64,000 nucleotides of DNA from JAFDVL01 sp031409955 (GTDB lineage: Bacteria > Acidobacteriota > Blastocatellia > RBC074). A program made the translations under genes and the position numbers. The notes below the pieces were generated by a model that was not told the DNA's origin, did not search any database, and saw only the letters and a list, made by a program, of their open reading frames with translations. This document shows, one piece after another, positions 41,779-50,732 of the stretch; the first letter of the stretch is position 1; each line of letters opens with the position of its first letter. Location: NCBI GenBank assembly GCA_031409955.1, contig JANNYF010000044.1, positions 1 through 64,000 of the forward strand. The letters are read 5' to 3'.

Positions 41779-42078
41779 ATGACTAAAGCAGAATTAGTTG
41801 AAGAAGTGGCTCGTGCCGCCGAATTGACCAAGAAAGATTCCGAAGTGATCGTGGATGAGGTTTTCAAAAACATCATTCAATCGCTCAACCGTGGCGAGAA
41901 AATCGAATTGCGCGGCTTTGGTTCTTTTCGTGTGCGCGAACGCGACGCGCGGCGGGGTCGCAATCCGAAAACCGGCGATCCGGTAGACATTCCAGCGAAA
42001 CGCGTCCCGTATTTCAAGCCCGGCAAAGAACTCAAAGAGTTGATTAACCTCGACGCGGAAGAAAAAGCTGCGGGTTGA
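41779..42078 (+). CDS. HU/IHF-family DNA-binding protein
   Basis: A nucleoid protein of 99 residues that bends DNA. It has the helical start MTKAELVEEVA, GEKIELRGFGSFRVRERDAR and the DNA-binding arm RRGRNPKTGDPVDIPAKRVPYFKPGKEL. The IHF-like and HU forms cannot be separated by eye. AGGGGC precedes ATG 41779; the 20 codons upstream in frame are not family-like. It is followed after 16 nt by a HIT gene. Confidence 0.95.
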   Translation: MTKAELVEEVARAAELTKKDSEVIVDEVFKNIIQSLNRGEKIELRGFGSFRVRERDARRGRNPKTGDPVDIPAKRVPYFKPGKELKELINLDAEEKAAG

Positions 42079-42094
42079 GATCGGTGGAGCCGCA

Positions 42095-42589
42095 ATGGAA
42101 TTTCTGTGGAGTCCCTGGCGTAATCACTACGTTACTTCCGGTCAGGCGGAGCCACTTCCAGGCTGCATTTTCTGCTCTTTCGCTGCGCCTGCCGCGCCTG
42201 AATTTGACGACGAACATTACATCCTGTGGCGCGGGCAACATAACTTTATCCTCCTCAACCTTTACCCTTACACCACCGCGCACCTGCTGATTGTGCCTTT
42301 CGCGCACGTTGCACAGTTGGTCGCTGTTGCCAAATCTGTCACAGATGAAATGATGGATTTGGCGAAAGAAGCACAGCGTGCCATCGGTCTGGAATACCAA
42401 CCCGATGGTTATAATTTAGGCATGAATTTAGGCAGTGCCGCCGGGGCCGGGATCGCTGCGCATTTGCATTTGCACCTGCTCCCACGCTGGAGCGGCGACG
42501 CGAATTTTATGACGACCGTTGGTGAAACTCGTGTACTGCCCGAAGCGTTGCCCGACACGTATCAAAAACTGAAAAAACATTTCTCGTAG
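42095..42589 (+). CDS. HIT-family nucleotide hydrolase or transferase
   Basis: A 164-residue protein with the histidine triad HLHLHLLPRW near residue 128, the active-site motif of HIT enzymes that cleave nucleoside phosphoramidates or dinucleoside polyphosphates. CIFCSF near residue 25 is a zinc-binding pair seen in Fhit/APA-type members, and LLNLYPYTTAHLLIVPFAHV is family-like (LLIVPFAHV core). GGAG precedes ATG 42095. The substrate is not assignable. Confidence 0.93.
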   Translation: MEFLWSPWRNHYVTSGQAEPLPGCIFCSFAAPAAPEFDDEHYILWRGQHNFILLNLYPYTTAHLLIVPFAHVAQLVAVAKSVTDEMMDLAKEAQRAIGLEYQPDGYNLGMNLGSAAGAGIAAHLHLHLLPRWSGDANFMTTVGETRVLPEALPDTYQKLKKHFS

Positions 42590-42722
42590 CTTCCCTCCAA
42601 CGTCACGGCTTGCCAATTCATTATTCCGAAATTCTCTGCTACTCTGTTCCTCGCCTATTACTTCTACATTGTTTCGATAGACAATCGAACCCCGCTCACA
42701 AGCCTTTTTTCAGGAGGTGAAT

Positions 42723-43817
42723 ATGCGACCAAATTTTTCGCCGCCGAGCATCATCGGCTGGTTCTGTTTACTGCTCAGTTTTCCGGCGCTGGCACAAACC
42801 TCGAATCGCAATGATCCCGGCAGTGGGGCTGGTGGGACACGTGGCAATCACGTCATTCGCGGCAAAATCTTCTTGCCATCGGGACGACTGCCCGAACACC
42901 GCATGCGCATCGTGTTGGAAGTGGCGAGCGGCGGCATTTTTAGTGAAACCTTTTCCGATTCGGTCGGCGGCTTTGAATTCCGCTCCTTGCCCAACAACAA
43001 CTACCGCCTCATCGTGCCGAGCGATGGACAATCGTATGACAAGGCCGAGGAGAACATGGAGGTCTCTGGTTCGATCTCGCGGACCTACACGGCGCAACTT
43101 TTCCTGCGGGAAAAAGACAGCGACAACCGCAGGGTCTCGAACAATAAAATGATCTCGGCGGGCGAATTTGCGCAGGATGTCCCGAAGGCCGCGAAGAAAA
43201 GTTACGAACAAGGCGTCAAGAAACTCAAGGACGGCAAAGGCGATGAGGCGATCACACTTTTTCAAGACGCCTTGAAAGTGTTTCCCGACTATGTGCAAGC
43301 GCTCAATAAGGTCGGCGAACATCAGGTCGGAAAACAAAAACTCGCTGAGGCCGAAGTGACGTTCAAACGCGCCGCTGAATCTAGCCCCAAGTATCCGCAC
43401 ACCTACATCAATCTGGGGATGTTGATGGTGCAACTGAAACGCTATCCAGAAGCCGTTGAATTTTTAGAGGCTGCCATCAAATTGGATGAAAGTTTCCCGA
43501 TGGCACATTTGAACCTCGGCGTGGCGCTGCTTGAGAAAACACCGCAACAGGATGCCGATCTGGAACGAGCCGAGCGAGCCTTCAGCAAAGCCCTGGCCTT
43601 GGGCGGAATGCAACTTGCCTACGTTCACAAATTCCTCTTCAATCTTTACTTGCGCCGCCACGATTACAACCGCGCCGTGGCGGCGTTGGAAGCCTATTTG
43701 AAGGATGTGCCCAATGCGCCGGACAAGCCTCAGGTGCAGGAGATGATTGCCAAAGTTAAGAAAGCTGCATCCTCGATAAATCAAAAGGCAAATCTCAAAA
43801 GGTCAGCCCCCAATTGA
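42723..43817 (+). CDS. Secreted TPR protein with carboxypeptidase-regulatory-like domain
   Basis: The 364-residue protein has a signal peptide (ending SFPALAQ), then a beta-sandwich region (about 45-125, VIRGKIFLPSGRLPEHRMRI and RLIVPSDG) like carboxypeptidase-regulatory domains, and then TPRs from about 150 to 340 (AITLFQDALKVFPDYVQALN, TYINLGMLMVQLKRYPEAVEF). TPRs mediate protein contacts, probably in the periplasm. AGGAGGTG lies before ATG 42723. The last codons and the stop run into repeat DNA. Confidence 0.9.
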   Translation: MRPNFSPPSIIGWFCLLLSFPALAQTSNRNDPGSGAGGTRGNHVIRGKIFLPSGRLPEHRMRIVLEVASGGIFSETFSDSVGGFEFRSLPNNNYRLIVPSDGQSYDKAEENMEVSGSISRTYTAQLFLREKDSDNRRVSNNKMISAGEFAQDVPKAAKKSYEQGVKKLKDGKGDEAITLFQDALKVFPDYVQALNKVGEHQVGKQKLAEAEVTFKRAAESSPKYPHTYINLGMLMVQLKRYPEAVEFLEAAIKLDESFPMAHLNLGVALLEKTPQQDADLERAERAFSKALALGGMQLAYVHKFLFNLYLRRHDYNRAVAALEAYLKDVPNAPDKPQVQEMIAKVKKAASSINQKANLKRSAPN

Positions 43818-43846
43818 TCTCAAATTTGAGATTTGAAATTTGAGAT
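43817..43846. terminator. AT-rich palindrome between convergent genes
   Basis: ATCTCAAATTTGAGAT is a 16-bp perfect palindrome (43817-43832); alternatively ATCTCAAATTT (43817-43827) pairs with AAATTTGAGAT (43836-43846) with an 8-nt loop. It begins in the stop codon of the TPR gene and lies 14 bp before the stop of the convergent UPF0182 gene. The word GAGATTTGA recurs at 61259-61276. Confidence 0.65.
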
Positions 43847-43859
43847 GAACTGCCCTTGT

Positions 43860-46721
43860 TCACTTCCCCTTACTAATCTCTTCCAACGACGCGCGCAATC
43901 GTTTCAACTCTTCGCCGTATTTGGCCCAATTGCCTTCGCGTAAGGCTTGTTCGGCGCGGTCGTATTGCTGCAAGGCTTGCGCGGCTAAGCCGGACGTGGC
44001 AGTAGCGGGCGCAGGCTGGGCCTGGGATTGTGGTTGCGCGGCGTTGGCTAATGTTTCGGCTGGCGGTTGCGTGGACGTGGCGGTATTGCCGAAGAGCTTG
44101 TTGAGGCTTTGTTCCAGCGTTTCACCCATCGCAATGCGGTCTTCTCCGTAGGCGACGATCACGCGTTTGAGTTCGGGAATTTTGCCAGTGTCGGCTTGCA
44201 GGTAGAGGGGCTGCACATACAGCAGCGACTCTTTAATAGGAATCACCAGCATCGTCCCGAACACGACCTTGGAGCCGCGTTGATTCCACAAGGTCAACTG
44301 GCCTGAGATTTCCGCGTCCTGATTGATGCGCCCGATGATTTGTTTGGGGCCATAAATTTGCTTCTGTTTGGGAATGCGATAGACCACCATTTGCCCGTAA
44401 TTTTCCGGGTCACACCGCGCCACCATCCAGGCCGCCAGGTTCAGTTTATTTTTCGGCACGAACGGCAACATCACCAGAAATTCCTCGGTCGGCGCATTCG
44501 GCAATTTCATGATTGTGTAGTACGGCTCCATCAAATCCGGCTGGCCGTCGCGTTCGCTGGCAGAAGCGATTTCCCATTGATCTTCCTTATTGTAAAACAC
44601 CTGTGGCTGATCCATGTGGTAGGTTGCATAGACCTGCGTTTGAATGCGGAAGATGTCTTCGGGATACCGTAAATGGGCCAGCAAGTCCGGCGGCATTTCT
44701 TTGAGCGGTTTGAGGATGCCCGGAAAGATGCGCGCGTAGGTTTGAATCACCGGATCGCGTTCATCCGCCATGTACAATTGCACATCGCCGTTGTAGGCAT
44801 CAATGACCGCTTTGACCGAGTTGCGAATGTAATTCAGCGGCTGAGTTTCGAGGCGCGAGCCTTGCGAATACGGATAGCGATTGCTGGTCGTGTAGGCATC
44901 ACATAGCCAGTAGCATTTGCCGCCGGAGATCACCATGTATGGATCACGATCCAGCAGCAGGAATGGCGCGATCTGACTCAACCGCTCTTTGATGTTGCGA
45001 TGAAATAGCACGCGACTTTCCGCTGTGATGTCATCCGACAGCATCAATTTCAATTCGCCGAACCGCGTCGAAAACAACAGCTTGCGAATGTACGATCCAA
45101 GTGAAACGCCGCCTGTCCCCTCGTAGGTTGTGAATTGATTTTTCTCGCCTTCGGGGTAATTAAATTCCTGCTGCTTCGTGCGCACATACACTTGTTCATT
45201 GGTCATTTCGCCGTAGTAAATTTCCGGGCGATCAATTTTCAAATCGGGCAAGGTCGAACTTGGCGGAATGTCTTTGATATATAGCACAGGCAAACCGCCT
45301 GGCGTGACCTGATGCACCGGCCCCAGCGTCAATCCGTAGCCATGCGTGAAGATCAGCCGCTCATTGATCCAATTGCGATTCGGCAGCTTTTCGCTTTCCA
45401 ATTCGCGCACGGACAACATCACTTGCTGCTCTTCGCCGTTGATTTTGTACCGATCATTGTCCACGCCCAGGAAACCATAGTACGGTCGAATTTCCTGCAA
45501 CTGCGCAAACGTACTGAGCAAAGGAGCCTGATCCCACAAGCGAATGCCATTGATCGTGCGCCGATTGTCCTGAATATCTTTGGCGGTCAAGGTGGACACA
45601 CCGGTCAACTCGCGTTCTTCGACGGTGTTCAGGTTGTAGGCTTTGCGCGTGGCGGCAATGCTGTATTCGATGAAGGGCGATTCTTTTTGCAATTCATTCG
45701 GCGCGACCGAGAACCGTTGCACCAGCATCGGATAGACAAAACCTGCCAGCGTCACCAACGCGAACAAGCTGATGCCGACTGCGATCAGGCGATATCCTTT
45801 CAGGAAAATGCTGGCCAGCGCCGCCAACGCCACCAACAACAGCACTGCAATCTTTGCCCAAATGAACGGCACGTTGGCGTTGATGTCCGTGTAGCCTGCG
45901 CCGGAAACGGATCCGTAAGACCCAAACAACAGGGCCGGTAAATCAAGGTAGTAACGCCATGCCAGCAGCCCCGCCAGCGCCGCGCCCAGCACCAGCAATT
46001 GCGTGCGCGCACCACTGGTCACCCAAATGCCCGGCTTTTCTGTGTCGCCGCCCAATCGGAACCCAATCGCAGCGCGTCCGAGATACACGACGACGGCAGC
46101 GATCACAGCCAATACCAGCAAGGTCACCAGCGAGCCGGAGATGAAATCCAGGAACGGCAATTTGAAAAAGTAAAAGCCGATGTCATAGCCAAACACCGGG
46201 TCTTGTTCGCCGAACGATGTGCCGTGTCGAAAGAGCAAAAACTCATCCCACACGCCCCAACATTGCAAGCCGAAAAACACGCCGATCACCAATGAAATCG
46301 GCACGGCGAGCTTCGCAATCACCTTCCCGGCGTCGGCCATTGCGATTTCCTGACCCCCGATCTGAAACGTATAGCCCGCGACGTTCGCTGCCCCACTGAC
46401 ACGCAACGCGATTTGCAAACTGAGCCAGAACAACAACGCCGCCGCGCCTCCTCCGACTGCGCCCGCCATCAGTTTCGTCGTCAGCACCGTCGAAAACACC
46501 GATTGATAACCGAGTTCCTTGAACCACAGCCAATCGGTGTAAAAACCCGCCCACGCCGGCCAACCAATCAACAGCAAAGCGGCCAGCGCGCCGAGCAACC
46601 ACAAGCGCCAACGAAAGGGGCGTGGGCCGAAATCTCCTGGAGTTACTTTGCGGCGCGGGACATTGCCGCCATTCGATGGGTCAGTATCAAATTCGTCGTA
46701 GAGAGGTTCTGGTTCGTGCAT
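43860..46721 (-). CDS. UPF0182 family membrane protein
   Basis: The 953-residue protein has the UPF0182 layout: about seven transmembrane segments in the first 350 residues, then a large soluble domain (KAYNLNTVEERELTGV, THGYGLTLGPVHQVTPGGLP, ERLSQIAPFLLLDRDPYMV), and a Pro/Ala/Gln-rich linker with a C-terminal helix (EQALREGNWAKYGEELKRL). The function is unknown; these proteins are common in Actinobacteria, Cyanobacteria and Acidobacteria. AAGGAG precedes ATG 46721, and the longer reading from 46793 is unsupported. Confidence 0.95.
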   Translation of the reverse strand: MHEPEPLYDEFDTDPSNGGNVPRRKVTPGDFGPRPFRWRLWLLGALAALLLIGWPAWAGFYTDWLWFKELGYQSVFSTVLTTKLMAGAVGGGAAALLFWLSLQIALRVSGAANVAGYTFQIGGQEIAMADAGKVIAKLAVPISLVIGVFFGLQCWGVWDEFLLFRHGTSFGEQDPVFGYDIGFYFFKLPFLDFISGSLVTLLVLAVIAAVVVYLGRAAIGFRLGGDTEKPGIWVTSGARTQLLVLGAALAGLLAWRYYLDLPALLFGSYGSVSGAGYTDINANVPFIWAKIAVLLLVALAALASIFLKGYRLIAVGISLFALVTLAGFVYPMLVQRFSVAPNELQKESPFIEYSIAATRKAYNLNTVEERELTGVSTLTAKDIQDNRRTINGIRLWDQAPLLSTFAQLQEIRPYYGFLGVDNDRYKINGEEQQVMLSVRELESEKLPNRNWINERLIFTHGYGLTLGPVHQVTPGGLPVLYIKDIPPSSTLPDLKIDRPEIYYGEMTNEQVYVRTKQQEFNYPEGEKNQFTTYEGTGGVSLGSYIRKLLFSTRFGELKLMLSDDITAESRVLFHRNIKERLSQIAPFLLLDRDPYMVISGGKCYWLCDAYTTSNRYPYSQGSRLETQPLNYIRNSVKAVIDAYNGDVQLYMADERDPVIQTYARIFPGILKPLKEMPPDLLAHLRYPEDIFRIQTQVYATYHMDQPQVFYNKEDQWEIASASERDGQPDLMEPYYTIMKLPNAPTEEFLVMLPFVPKNKLNLAAWMVARCDPENYGQMVVYRIPKQKQIYGPKQIIGRINQDAEISGQLTLWNQRGSKVVFGTMLVIPIKESLLYVQPLYLQADTGKIPELKRVIVAYGEDRIAMGETLEQSLNKLFGNTATSTQPPAETLANAAQPQSQAQPAPATATSGLAAQALQQYDRAEQALREGNWAKYGEELKRLRASLEEISKGK

Positions 46722-46755
46722 TGAGGCTCCTTGGGTAGTACAGCGTTCTCGGATT

Positions 46756-46879
46756 GGTACGGTACGAAGAGCAGTAGCGCAATTGTTCGACAAACTGAAG
46801 TTTGTCGAAGTCTTTTCCTTGCAAGCCTGACGACAAACTGAAGTTTATCGAACCTCGCTACCGCTCGCAGTAATGTACC
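46756..46879. repeat. Nested inverted repeat with paired CGACAAACT hairpins
   Basis: Inside lie TTCGACAAACT-GA-AGTTTGTCGAA (46786-46809, 11-bp stem, 2-nt loop) and a second copy CGACAAACTGAAGTTTATCG (46830-46849). Outside, GGTACGGTAC...GCAGTAGCG (46756-46779) pairs imperfectly with CGCTACCGCTCGCAG...GTACC (46854-46879). It sits between tsaD and the UPF0182 gene. The outer words recur at 52579 and 59044. Confidence 0.7.
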
Positions 46880-46915
46880 GATTATGGCTCGCATTGTGCG
46901 GCAGGTGATCGCTTC

Positions 46916-47989
46916 TTACAACCGATAGCGTTTCTTTTTCTTTGTGTCAACGACTTCGACGTCTACATTGGGCAACCGCAAACTCAGATCGGCGCTCAGG
47001 TCCAGGCCTGCCTGTTCGCCGCGCAGCAGCTTGGGATAGCCCGCTGCGGCAATCATTGCCGCATTGTCGGTGGTGTAAATCGGGGCCGGAATATACGCCG
47101 GAATCTTGAGTTCCGCTGCGAGTTGTTGGATGGCTTCGCGCAGTTCTGAATTGCACGCGACGCCGCCCGCCAGCAGCAATGTTTTCGGTTGATGCACTTC
47201 CGCCGCTTTGCGCACGCTGCGCACCAGCGCCCGCACCACCGCATTTTGAAAGCTTGCGCACAGGTCGAGGATTTGTGGCGGCGGCGCTGCTGGGTTCGCT
47301 GCCGGTTCGATTTTGTGTTCGCGCACGTAGCGCAGCACTGCCGATTTCAAACCGCTGAACGAAAAGTCCAACCGATTGGCTTTGATCTCCGCCAGCGGAA
47401 AGACAATCGCGCGTTTGTTGCCGTGTTTCGCCCACCGATCAATCATCGGGCCGCCGGGATAGCCGAGGCCAATCAGCTTGGCCACTTTGTCGAACGCCTC
47501 ACCCGCCGCATCATCGCGCGTGCGCCCGATGAGTTTGTATTTCTCGGCTGCGGGCAACAGAAACAAATTCGTATGCCCGCCCGACACGATCAACGCCAGC
47601 GCTGGATATTCGGGCGGCGGGAATTCAAACGCGACCGAGTAGACGTGCCCTTCGATGTGATTGACGCCGACGATGGGCTTGCGCGCCGCGTAGGCAATGC
47701 CTTTCGCATAGTTGATGCCAACCAGCAGGCAGCCAATCAGGCCGGGGCCTTGCGTGACGGCGATGCCATCCAGATCGTGCGGTGTGACATTGGCCTGCTC
47801 CAACGCGGCATTGACCACGCCTGCAATTTTTTCGAGATGCTCGCGCGAAGCGATTTCCGGCACCACGCCGCCGAACCGCCGATGCGTAGCGACTTGCGAA
47901 TAGATGACGTTCGACCGCACGCGCGTGCCATCTTCGACAATCGCCGCCGCCGTTTCGTCGCATGAAGTTTCGATGCCGAGGGTTAACAT
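46916..47989 (-). CDS. tsaD: tRNA N6-threonylcarbamoyladenosine synthase subunit TsaD
   Basis: TsaD transfers the threonylcarbamoyl group to A37 of ANN-decoding tRNAs, with TsaB and TsaE. The 357-residue protein begins MLTLGIETSCDETAAA. It has HxxxH metal motif in GVNHIEGHVYS, the phosphate loop LIVSGGHTNLFLL, and DNAAMIAAAGYPKL near the C-terminus; KLIGLGYPGGPMIDRWA is also typical. The length is normal and the start at 47989 is firm. It lies downstream of the SpoIIE-type phosphatase on the same strand, separated by an inverted repeat. Confidence 0.96.
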   Translation of the reverse strand: MLTLGIETSCDETAAAIVEDGTRVRSNVIYSQVATHRRFGGVVPEIASREHLEKIAGVVNAALEQANVTPHDLDGIAVTQGPGLIGCLLVGINYAKGIAYAARKPIVGVNHIEGHVYSVAFEFPPPEYPALALIVSGGHTNLFLLPAAEKYKLIGRTRDDAAGEAFDKVAKLIGLGYPGGPMIDRWAKHGNKRAIVFPLAEIKANRLDFSFSGLKSAVLRYVREHKIEPAANPAAPPPQILDLCASFQNAVVRALVRSVRKAAEVHQPKTLLLAGGVACNSELREAIQQLAAELKIPAYIPAPIYTTDNAAMIAAAGYPKLLRGEQAGLDLSADLSLRLPNVDVEVVDTKKKKRYRL

Positions 47990-47996
47990 AAAAACT

Positions 47997-48078
47997 CAAA
48001 TCAAAAGGCAAAAGTGGGATGCGGCGGCTGACCAGTTACAAAATCAGAATCAAGTGCCTACCCTTTACCTTTTGATTT
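47997..48078. repeat. Inverted repeat (AAATCAAAAGGCAAAAG arm)
   Basis: AAATCAAAAGGCAAAAG (47997-48013) pairs with CTTTACCTTTTGATTTT near 48062-48078 with one mismatch. The phosphatase stop codon (TAA on the minus strand) lies in the right arm and tsaD begins 7 nt from the left arm, so the element fills the gap. The GGCAAA word also appears at 11099. Confidence 0.8.
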
Positions 48079-49379
48079 TAAGCGCTCGCTTCGTCCGCGA
48101 TTTCCTGTCGTCGCACAAGCACCACCGTGCTGTCATCGTCCGGTTTTCGATATTCCGGTAAGCCGCAATCAAAGACGCGATGGCACAGCGTGTTGACTTC
48201 GCCGTTGCTGAATTGATTGACCAGCCGCAGGATTTCCTTGGAGCCGTGGCCTCGTTCTTTCGCCAAACCGGCATACGCGCCGTCGGTGTAAAGCAACAGC
48301 ATGTCGCCCTTCGCAAAGGCAATCGTTTCTTCCATGATCGGCCCAAATTCATTGGCTCCGAGCACCAAAGAATTGACGGGCAATTGTTGCGGCGCACGTT
48401 TGCTGATGTGAATCACCGGCGGAATACACGCATTGAGGTATTGCAGATTTGCCCCTTCCCACCGCACCATCACGCAACTCACCATTTGATCTTTGCGCCA
48501 CAGTCGCAGGTTCAGTTCCATCGCAATATCCGTGAGGGTCGCTTTTTCCCCTGCCAATTGCTTGATTTGCTGTTGCAGTTCGCTTGCCTCCAACGCGGCG
48601 TGCAAGCCCTGTCCCGCCAAATCGCCAAGCACCACCATCGGGCCGCGCGCCGTTTCAAAGGCCGCGTAAAAATCACCACTCGTCTTCGTGCCAACGCCGT
48701 GTTTGTAGGTCGCATACAGGCCGGGCAAATTGTAGCGCGCAGGCGGAAACGATTGCGCGTGAACCACCGCCGTCAGCTCCGCTTCTTTCTCGCTCGCGCC
48801 GAGTTGATACGCCTCTTGCGCCGCTTTCTGTGCCGCTTCCGTCAGTTCCTGTTGCGGTCGTTTCGTGAGGGCAATTGCTGCCAGTGCCATCGCCCCAATT
48901 GCCAACAAACGCGGCAACGCCAGCGAGCCAATCGCATACAAGCTGACCAGTGCGTAAAAGGCTACGAAAAACGATGCGACTTGCAGCACCAGCCAAAAAT
49001 TGGAGCGGCGCGCCGTCAGCGCCAACACGGGGAAGTAGCAGAGAAACACGAGCCAGCCTTTGGTATTGAAGACGCCCTGCCACGCACAAAGCAACAGGCC
49101 GAAGCTGAGAATCGCTACATCAATCCAAAGGGAAAGGCTGCTGGCGGCATTCGTTTTTGCGCGCCGACCAAACACGAACGCCGCGCTCAGCCACAGCAGC
49201 GCCAGTGTTAGATACAGAAACTTCGCCGCGCTGTCAGCGCTCAGTGTCCAAAGTGTCGCAACCAGAAACATCGCACCAAAATACCAACGCAATTGATTGG
49301 CAGAGAGGTTGGCGGACGCACCAAATTGTCCAAAGATGTCGTCTATTGTTTTCGGTATTCGATCCAGAATCTTCTTCAT
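48078..49379 (-). CDS. Membrane SpoIIE/RsbU-type PP2C phosphatase
   Basis: A 433-residue protein with about six hydrophobic helices (30-175), a short coiled segment (175-205) and a PPM-type phosphatase domain (210-425). Active-site motifs: TSGDFYAAFE, VVLGDLAGQGLHAA (Asp metal ligand), YTDGAYAG and KPDDDSTVVLV, so catalysis is likely. Such enzymes dephosphorylate anti-anti-sigma factors in partner-switching systems; an ECF sigma gene starts 300 bp away but divergently. No ribosome-binding site is evident at ATG 49379. Confidence 0.92.
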   Translation of the reverse strand: MKKILDRIPKTIDDIFGQFGASANLSANQLRWYFGAMFLVATLWTLSADSAAKFLYLTLALLWLSAAFVFGRRAKTNAASSLSLWIDVAILSFGLLLCAWQGVFNTKGWLVFLCYFPVLALTARRSNFWLVLQVASFFVAFYALVSLYAIGSLALPRLLAIGAMALAAIALTKRPQQELTEAAQKAAQEAYQLGASEKEAELTAVVHAQSFPPARYNLPGLYATYKHGVGTKTSGDFYAAFETARGPMVVLGDLAGQGLHAALEASELQQQIKQLAGEKATLTDIAMELNLRLWRKDQMVSCVMVRWEGANLQYLNACIPPVIHISKRAPQQLPVNSLVLGANEFGPIMEETIAFAKGDMLLLYTDGAYAGLAKERGHGSKEILRLVNQFSNGEVNTLCHRVFDCGLPEYRKPDDDSTVVLVRRQEIADEASA

Positions 49380-49487
49380 TCGTTCGGCGTTCCTGATGAG
49401 TGGATATTTGTGTCAACGGAGGCGGTACGATACCGCAAAACCGAGCGTTTCCCAAATTGCCTGCCCGTTCGACAGCCGCAGCAGAAC

Positions 49488-49587
49488 AGAGAATACGGAA
49501 CAAACGGAAATCACCGAACAAACGGAAAGGGGCAGGCATAACTCTTTTTCCGTCTATTCCGTGATTTCCGTTTGTTCCGTATTCTCT
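49488..49587. repeat. 27-bp perfect inverted repeat (CGGAACAAA/CGGAAATCA units)
   Basis: The segments 49488-49514 and 49561-49587 are perfect reverse complements over 27 bp, separated by 46 nt which themselves contain a further pair of CGGAAA words. Arms are tandem CGGAA-type units. It lies in the 301-bp gap between two divergent genes (49380-49680), so unlike most others it is not downstream of a stop codon and could affect the divergent promoters. Confidence 0.88.
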
Positions 49588-49680
49588 CCGGCGTTCCTTC
49601 TGATCTGCATATTTTTTTCATCCCGCCGCTATCCTTTTTCGTAGAGCTTGTCTCTAGGCTTATGAAGGCGAGAGGCAGGA

Positions 49681-50295
49681 ATGAACGTAGACAGCATCTT
49701 GAAACAATGGCCGGAAACATTGCCCGATGACCTCTTGGTCGGTTTAGCGATCCTCGGCGATTTGCGTTCGTTCGATGTGCTGGCGCTGCGCTATCGCAAG
49801 GCGGTGTTGCGCGTCGCGCAAGTGTACGCCCATGCGGAACTCGCCGAGGATATCGTGCAGGAAGCCTTGCTGATCGCTTTCAAAGCGTTGCCTACGATTG
49901 ACGACCCCGCAAAATTCGCGTCGTGGTTATATGCCATCACGCGCCATGCGGCGCTGCGAATCAGTAAGAGTGAGAGCGCCAAGAATCAAAATCGCGTGGA
50001 TTTGGATGAATTGTTGCTCGCACAGAGCGAGGCTTTGGCGCGGCCTTTTTTTGAGGCCGATACGTTTGAGACGGCCTGGGTACGCGCTGCGATTGATGAA
50101 TTGGCGGACGAGTATCGGCTGATTTTGCAACTGCGGTTTTACGACGAAATGTCGCTCAAGCGGATTGCAAAGTTTTTGGAATTGCCGCTTACGACCGTGA
50201 AATGGCGCTTGCATCGCGCGAAGCAATTATTGAAAGAAAAGCTTACCCCTACACCTGTTCCTGCCCGGCGCGAACGGGTCTTACAACGGAGATAA
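49681..50295 (+). CDS. ECF-type RNA polymerase sigma factor
   Basis: A 204-residue sigma factor. Region 2 is seen as FDVLALRYRKAVLRVAQVYA, AEDIVQEALLIAFKALP and KFASWLYAITRHAALR; region 4 as YRLILQLRFYDEMSLKRIA and TTVKWRLHRAKQLLKEKL. GGCAGGA precedes ATG 49681. No anti-sigma ZAS protein is next to it; instead a small unassigned gene overlaps its stop as TAATG, and the divergent neighbour is a SpoIIE-type phosphatase. Confidence 0.93.
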   Translation: MNVDSILKQWPETLPDDLLVGLAILGDLRSFDVLALRYRKAVLRVAQVYAHAELAEDIVQEALLIAFKALPTIDDPAKFASWLYAITRHAALRISKSESAKNQNRVDLDELLLAQSEALARPFFEADTFETAWVRAAIDELADEYRLILQLRFYDEMSLKRIAKFLELPLTTVKWRLHRAKQLLKEKLTPTPVPARRERVLQRR

Positions 50296-50732
50296 TGGAG
50301 ATGGAACGTGAACAAGAAATTCGGAAGCTCATCACCGTCCTGCATCGCCTGACACGCACCGCCGCGCGCGTGCAATGGATGGGCGCAGGCGAACACGAAG
50401 CCCGCTTTGCCGTGTCGCAATACAACAAAATTCTGGCGCGTCTCGCCGAGTTAGATGCAAACATCAAAGGCGTCTTCGATGCGTTGCCGGAAGACAGCAC
50501 GTTGACGGTGGTGGCGATGGCCGCGCGTCAGGTGGTTTCGTATTACGAAGACGAAGTGAAGACCGAACGCAAAGACTGGGGCGGGCCGCACATATTTGGC
50601 GTCGGCGTCGGCAGCGGCTGTAGCCCCGTGGATTTCAATCTGGAAGACATTGGCAATTGGATTCGGGATCGGCTGTCCGACGTGCAACGCCACGAACGCG
50701 AACGGCGGGCTGACGGGAAGCATTGCGGGTAA
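50295..50732 (+). CDS. Small hypothetical protein coupled to sigma factor
   Basis: A 145-residue soluble, mostly helical protein I cannot assign: EIRKLITVLHRLTRTAARV, then QYNKILARLAELDANIKGVF, a Val/Ala-rich helix VVAMAARQVVSYY and a Gly-rich loop IFGVGVGSGCSP, ending in a charged helix. ATG 50295 overlaps the sigma stop (TAATG) and has GGAG-type pairing; ATG 50301 is an alternative. Its coupling suggests a regulator or partner of the sigma factor. There is no transmembrane segment and no zinc motif. Confidence 0.75.
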   Translation: MEMEREQEIRKLITVLHRLTRTAARVQWMGAGEHEARFAVSQYNKILARLAELDANIKGVFDALPEDSTLTVVAMAARQVVSYYEDEVKTERKDWGGPHIFGVGVGSGCSPVDFNLEDIGNWIRDRLSDVQRHERERRADGKHCG

